From the NCBI GenBank assembly GCA_005889395.1, contig VBFX01000011.1, forward strand, positions 1-14,822: a stretch of 14,822 nucleotides of DNA, given 5' to 3'. Made by a program: the position numbers and the translations under genes. Source of the DNA: Chloroflexota bacterium. Its GTDB lineage: Bacteria; Chloroflexota; Dormibacteria; CF-121. The notes under the pieces are model-generated. The model worked only from the letters and a program-made list of their open reading frames with translations, made no database searches and was not told the DNA's origin. Of this stretch, positions 13,187 through 14,822 are shown piece by piece. Each line of letters starts with the position of its first letter. Position 1 is the stretch's first letter.

Positions 13187-13981
13187 ATGGCCACGAAAGC
13201 CGCCCCCATCCTCGACCGCATCCTGCAATCCCGGCGTGCGGCGATCGAGGAGCTCAAGGCCAGTGGTGTCGAGGCCGGCCTGCCGCAATCCATCGCGGCG
13301 GCGCCGGCACCGCGGGATTTTCGGCAGGCATTGCGCCGGACCGATGCGGTAGCGCTGATCGCCGAGTGCAAGGCGCGCTCGCCCTCGGGGGGCGTGCTGC
13401 AGCACCCCTACGATCCCGTGCGGCTAGCGCGGCGCTACGCGGGGAACGGCGCCGCCGCCATCTCGGTGCTGGTGGAGCCCGAATTCTTCGGTGGCAGCCT
13501 CGACCACCTGCAGGCAGTCCGCTCGGCCGTCGAGGTGCCGGTCCTCTGCAAGGATTTCATCATCGACCCCATCCAGCTGCTGGCGGCGCGCGCGGTCGGC
13601 GCCGATGCCGTGTTGCTGATCGTCGGCGTGCTGGACGACGGCGCGCTGCGCGCCCTGCAGGCGCTGGCGACGCGCTTGTCGATGCACGCGGTGATCGAGG
13701 TTCACTCGCAGGAAGAGCTGGAGCGCGCACTCCGATGCGAGGCCGGCATCATCGGCATCAATAATCGTGATCTCAGCGCGATGAGGACCGACAAGCAGAC
13801 CACGGCACGGTTGCGATCGCGCATCCCGGCCGGCCCGGTGGTGATCAGCGAGAGCGGCATCGAGAGCCGCGCCGACGTGGAGGAACTCCGTCGCCTCGGG
13901 GTCGATGCGATGCTGGTCGGCGAGTCGTTGCTTCGGGCGGCGGATCTCGACGCCAAAGTCCGAGAGCTGAGTGGATCGTGA
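13187..13981 (+). CDS. trpC: indole-3-glycerol phosphate synthase
   Basis: A 264-residue (beta/alpha)8-barrel enzyme that closes the indole ring: it converts carboxyphenylamino-deoxyribulose phosphate to indole-3-glycerol phosphate in tryptophan synthesis. Catalytic residues known from Sulfolobus IGPS are visible: Glu60 and Lys62 in IAECKARSPS, Lys122 in VLCKDF, Glu171 in VIEVHS and Asn192 in GINNRDL, with ISESGI (220-225) and LVGESLL (243-249) forming the phosphate site. VLVEPEFFGGS is the usual strand-2 motif (often TEPxxFxGS). ATG 13187 lies 22 bases after the displaced end of the aminotransferase; no strong ribosome site is seen. The stop overlaps the start of trpF as GTGA. Confidence 0.95.
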   Translation: MATKAAPILDRILQSRRAAIEELKASGVEAGLPQSIAAAPAPRDFRQALRRTDAVALIAECKARSPSGGVLQHPYDPVRLARRYAGNGAAAISVLVEPEFFGGSLDHLQAVRSAVEVPVLCKDFIIDPIQLLAARAVGADAVLLIVGVLDDGALRALQALATRLSMHAVIEVHSQEELERALRCEAGIIGINNRDLSAMRTDKQTTARLRSRIPAGPVVISESGIESRADVEELRRLGVDAMLVGESLLRAADLDAKVRELSGS

Positions 13982-14592
13982 CAAAGATCAAGATCTGCGG
14001 GAACACCCGGGCCGACGATGTCGAACTGGCCGTCGAACTGGGCGCCGACCTGCTCGGGTTCATCTTCACGCGCAGCAAGCGCCAGGTTCGCGTCGACCAG
14101 ATCAAAGACGTGATCGCCCGGGTGCCGGCGGGCGTGGAACGGGTCGGTGTGTTCATCGATGAGCCCACGGCGCAGATCGGCGAGGTCGCGCGGGACTGTG
14201 GCCTCACGGCGATCCAGGTCTACCGGCCGCTGACCGAGCAGGATCGCGCGCTCGGCTTCCTGCTCCTTCCGGCCTTCCGCGTGCAGGACGGGGAAGACCT
14301 GACCACCATCCCGCTCGAAGACGGCGACCATCCACTGTTTGACACCTGGATACCGGACTCCGTGGGCGGTACCGGTCGAGCCTGGGCGTGGCCGCAGGCC
14401 AGGGAGGTCGCGCGCAAATATCCGGTCGTGGTGTCGGGAGGTTTGACAGCAGACAACGTCGGTGGCGCGGTGCGCGAGCTGCATCCCTGGGCGGTCGATG
14501 TCTGTAGCGGCGTCGAGGCCGAGCCCGGCCGCAAAGATCATGCGAAATTGCGCGCCTTTGTCGAGGCGGTACGCCGGGTGGATCGCTCATGA
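13978..14592 (+). CDS. trpF: phosphoribosylanthranilate isomerase
   Basis: A 204-residue (beta/alpha)8-barrel enzyme performing the Amadori rearrangement of phosphoribosylanthranilate, the step before TrpC. The general base is Cys7 in IKICGNTR and the general acid Asp122 in PLFDTWIPDS; GGTG (130-133), VVSGGLTADNV (151-161) and VDVCSGVEAEPGRKD (173-187) form the phosphate-binding and end motifs. Two departures from the usual pattern: the strand-4 motif normally V-Q-L-H-G reads IQVYRP (79-84), and after GGTG the usual F-D-W reads AWAWPQ. The start is GTG 13978, overlapping trpC's stop; the stop overlaps trpB's ATG (ATGA). The call is strong, with a somewhat divergent middle. Confidence 0.92.
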   Translation: MTKIKICGNTRADDVELAVELGADLLGFIFTRSKRQVRVDQIKDVIARVPAGVERVGVFIDEPTAQIGEVARDCGLTAIQVYRPLTEQDRALGFLLLPAFRVQDGEDLTTIPLEDGDHPLFDTWIPDSVGGTGRAWAWPQAREVARKYPVVVSGGLTADNVGGAVRELHPWAVDVCSGVEAEPGRKDHAKLRAFVEAVRRVDRS

Positions 14593-14822
14593 AGACGACG
14601 CCGGATCCGCGGGGCCGCTACGGGAGCTACGGCGGCCAGTACATCCCGGAGACACTGATGGCCGCCGTCCACGAGCTGGCGGCCGCCTTTGATGCCGCGG
14701 TCAAGGACGACGGCTTTCGGCACGAGTTCGAGTACCTGTCACGGACCTTCAGTGGCCGCCCGACACCCGTGTACCGCGCCGACCGGCTCACCCAGCAGGT
14801 GGGTGGCGCCGAGATCTGGTTC
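14589..14822 (+). CDS. trpB: tryptophan synthase beta chain, N-terminal part
   Basis: The first 78 residues are visible; the gene runs off the right edge. TrpB condenses indole and serine to tryptophan with PLP, working with TrpA, which would be expected just downstream. The N-terminal signature GRYGSYGGQYIPETLM (residues 9-24) and GRPTPVYRADRLTQ (about 56-69) are characteristic of the classical TrpB1 type rather than TrpB2. The PLP lysine lies beyond the window. ATG 14589 overlaps the trpF stop by 4 bases, giving gene order trpC-trpF-trpB. Confidence 0.95.
   Translation, partial: MKTTPDPRGRYGSYGGQYIPETLMAAVHELAAAFDAAVKDDGFRHEFEYLSRTFSGRPTPVYRADRLTQQVGGAEIWF

Noticed and set aside
1..14822. 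CRISPR arrays, tRNA genes, insertion sequences, phage or defence genes
   Set aside because: No regularly spaced repeats, cloverleaf-like sequences, transposase motifs or terminal repeats were seen on either strand by eye.

Overview
This is a GC-rich (roughly two-thirds G+C by eye), gene-dense bacterial chromosomal segment of about 14.8 kb. Nearly every base is coding, many starts are GTG or TTG, and most neighbouring genes abut or overlap by a few bases. The gene set (GH133 debranching enzyme beside an archaeal-type glucose dehydrogenase, ThyX, solo BioY, QueG with a HEAT tail, trpC-trpF-trpB) and the repeated TANNNT box 6-8 bases before start codons suggest a terrabacterial lineage such as Chloroflexota/Dormibacterota or a deep actinobacterial relative. 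That assignment is inference; no rRNA marker is present. I see no tRNA, rRNA, CRISPR, insertion sequence or phage gene.

Left part (1-4715, all +): the end of a UbiA-type prenyltransferase, an overlapping SAM methyltransferase, then a three-gene cassette of glucose dehydrogenase, glycogen-debranching-type glucosidase and a cyclase/formamidase-family hydrolase. The cassette fits release of glucose from a glucan and its oxidation. A strong hairpin closes it. Middle (4783-7749): a minus-strand secreted protein of unknown function, a plus-strand membrane protein with a spermidine-synthase-like domain, and a minus-strand 129-residue protein of unknown function.

From 7797 to 11493: a near-consensus promoter drives thyX (with an unusual RHN in place of the RHR motif), followed by bioY, a zinc-ribbon Nudix hydrolase, and a PduO-type cobalamin adenosyltransferase. 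The last has no canonical start codon and lies in the same frame as the Nudix gene, directly behind its amber stop. Its 3' end overlaps the convergent queG by 89 bases.

Right part (11538-14822, +): an apparent operon of a small protein resembling the isolated N-terminal domain of DnaA, an acylphosphatase, a class I aminotransferase whose C-terminal region carries a frame-changing deletion, then trpC, trpF and the beginning of trpB, joined by GTGA/ATGA overlaps. QueG and this operon diverge from a 44-base region holding an inverted repeat and candidate -10 boxes on both strands.

No clearly new multi-gene system was found. The best leads are the start-codon-less adenosyltransferase, the free-standing DnaA domain I-like protein heading a trp operon, the disrupted aminotransferase, the altered ThyX motif and the recurrent leaderless promoter pattern.
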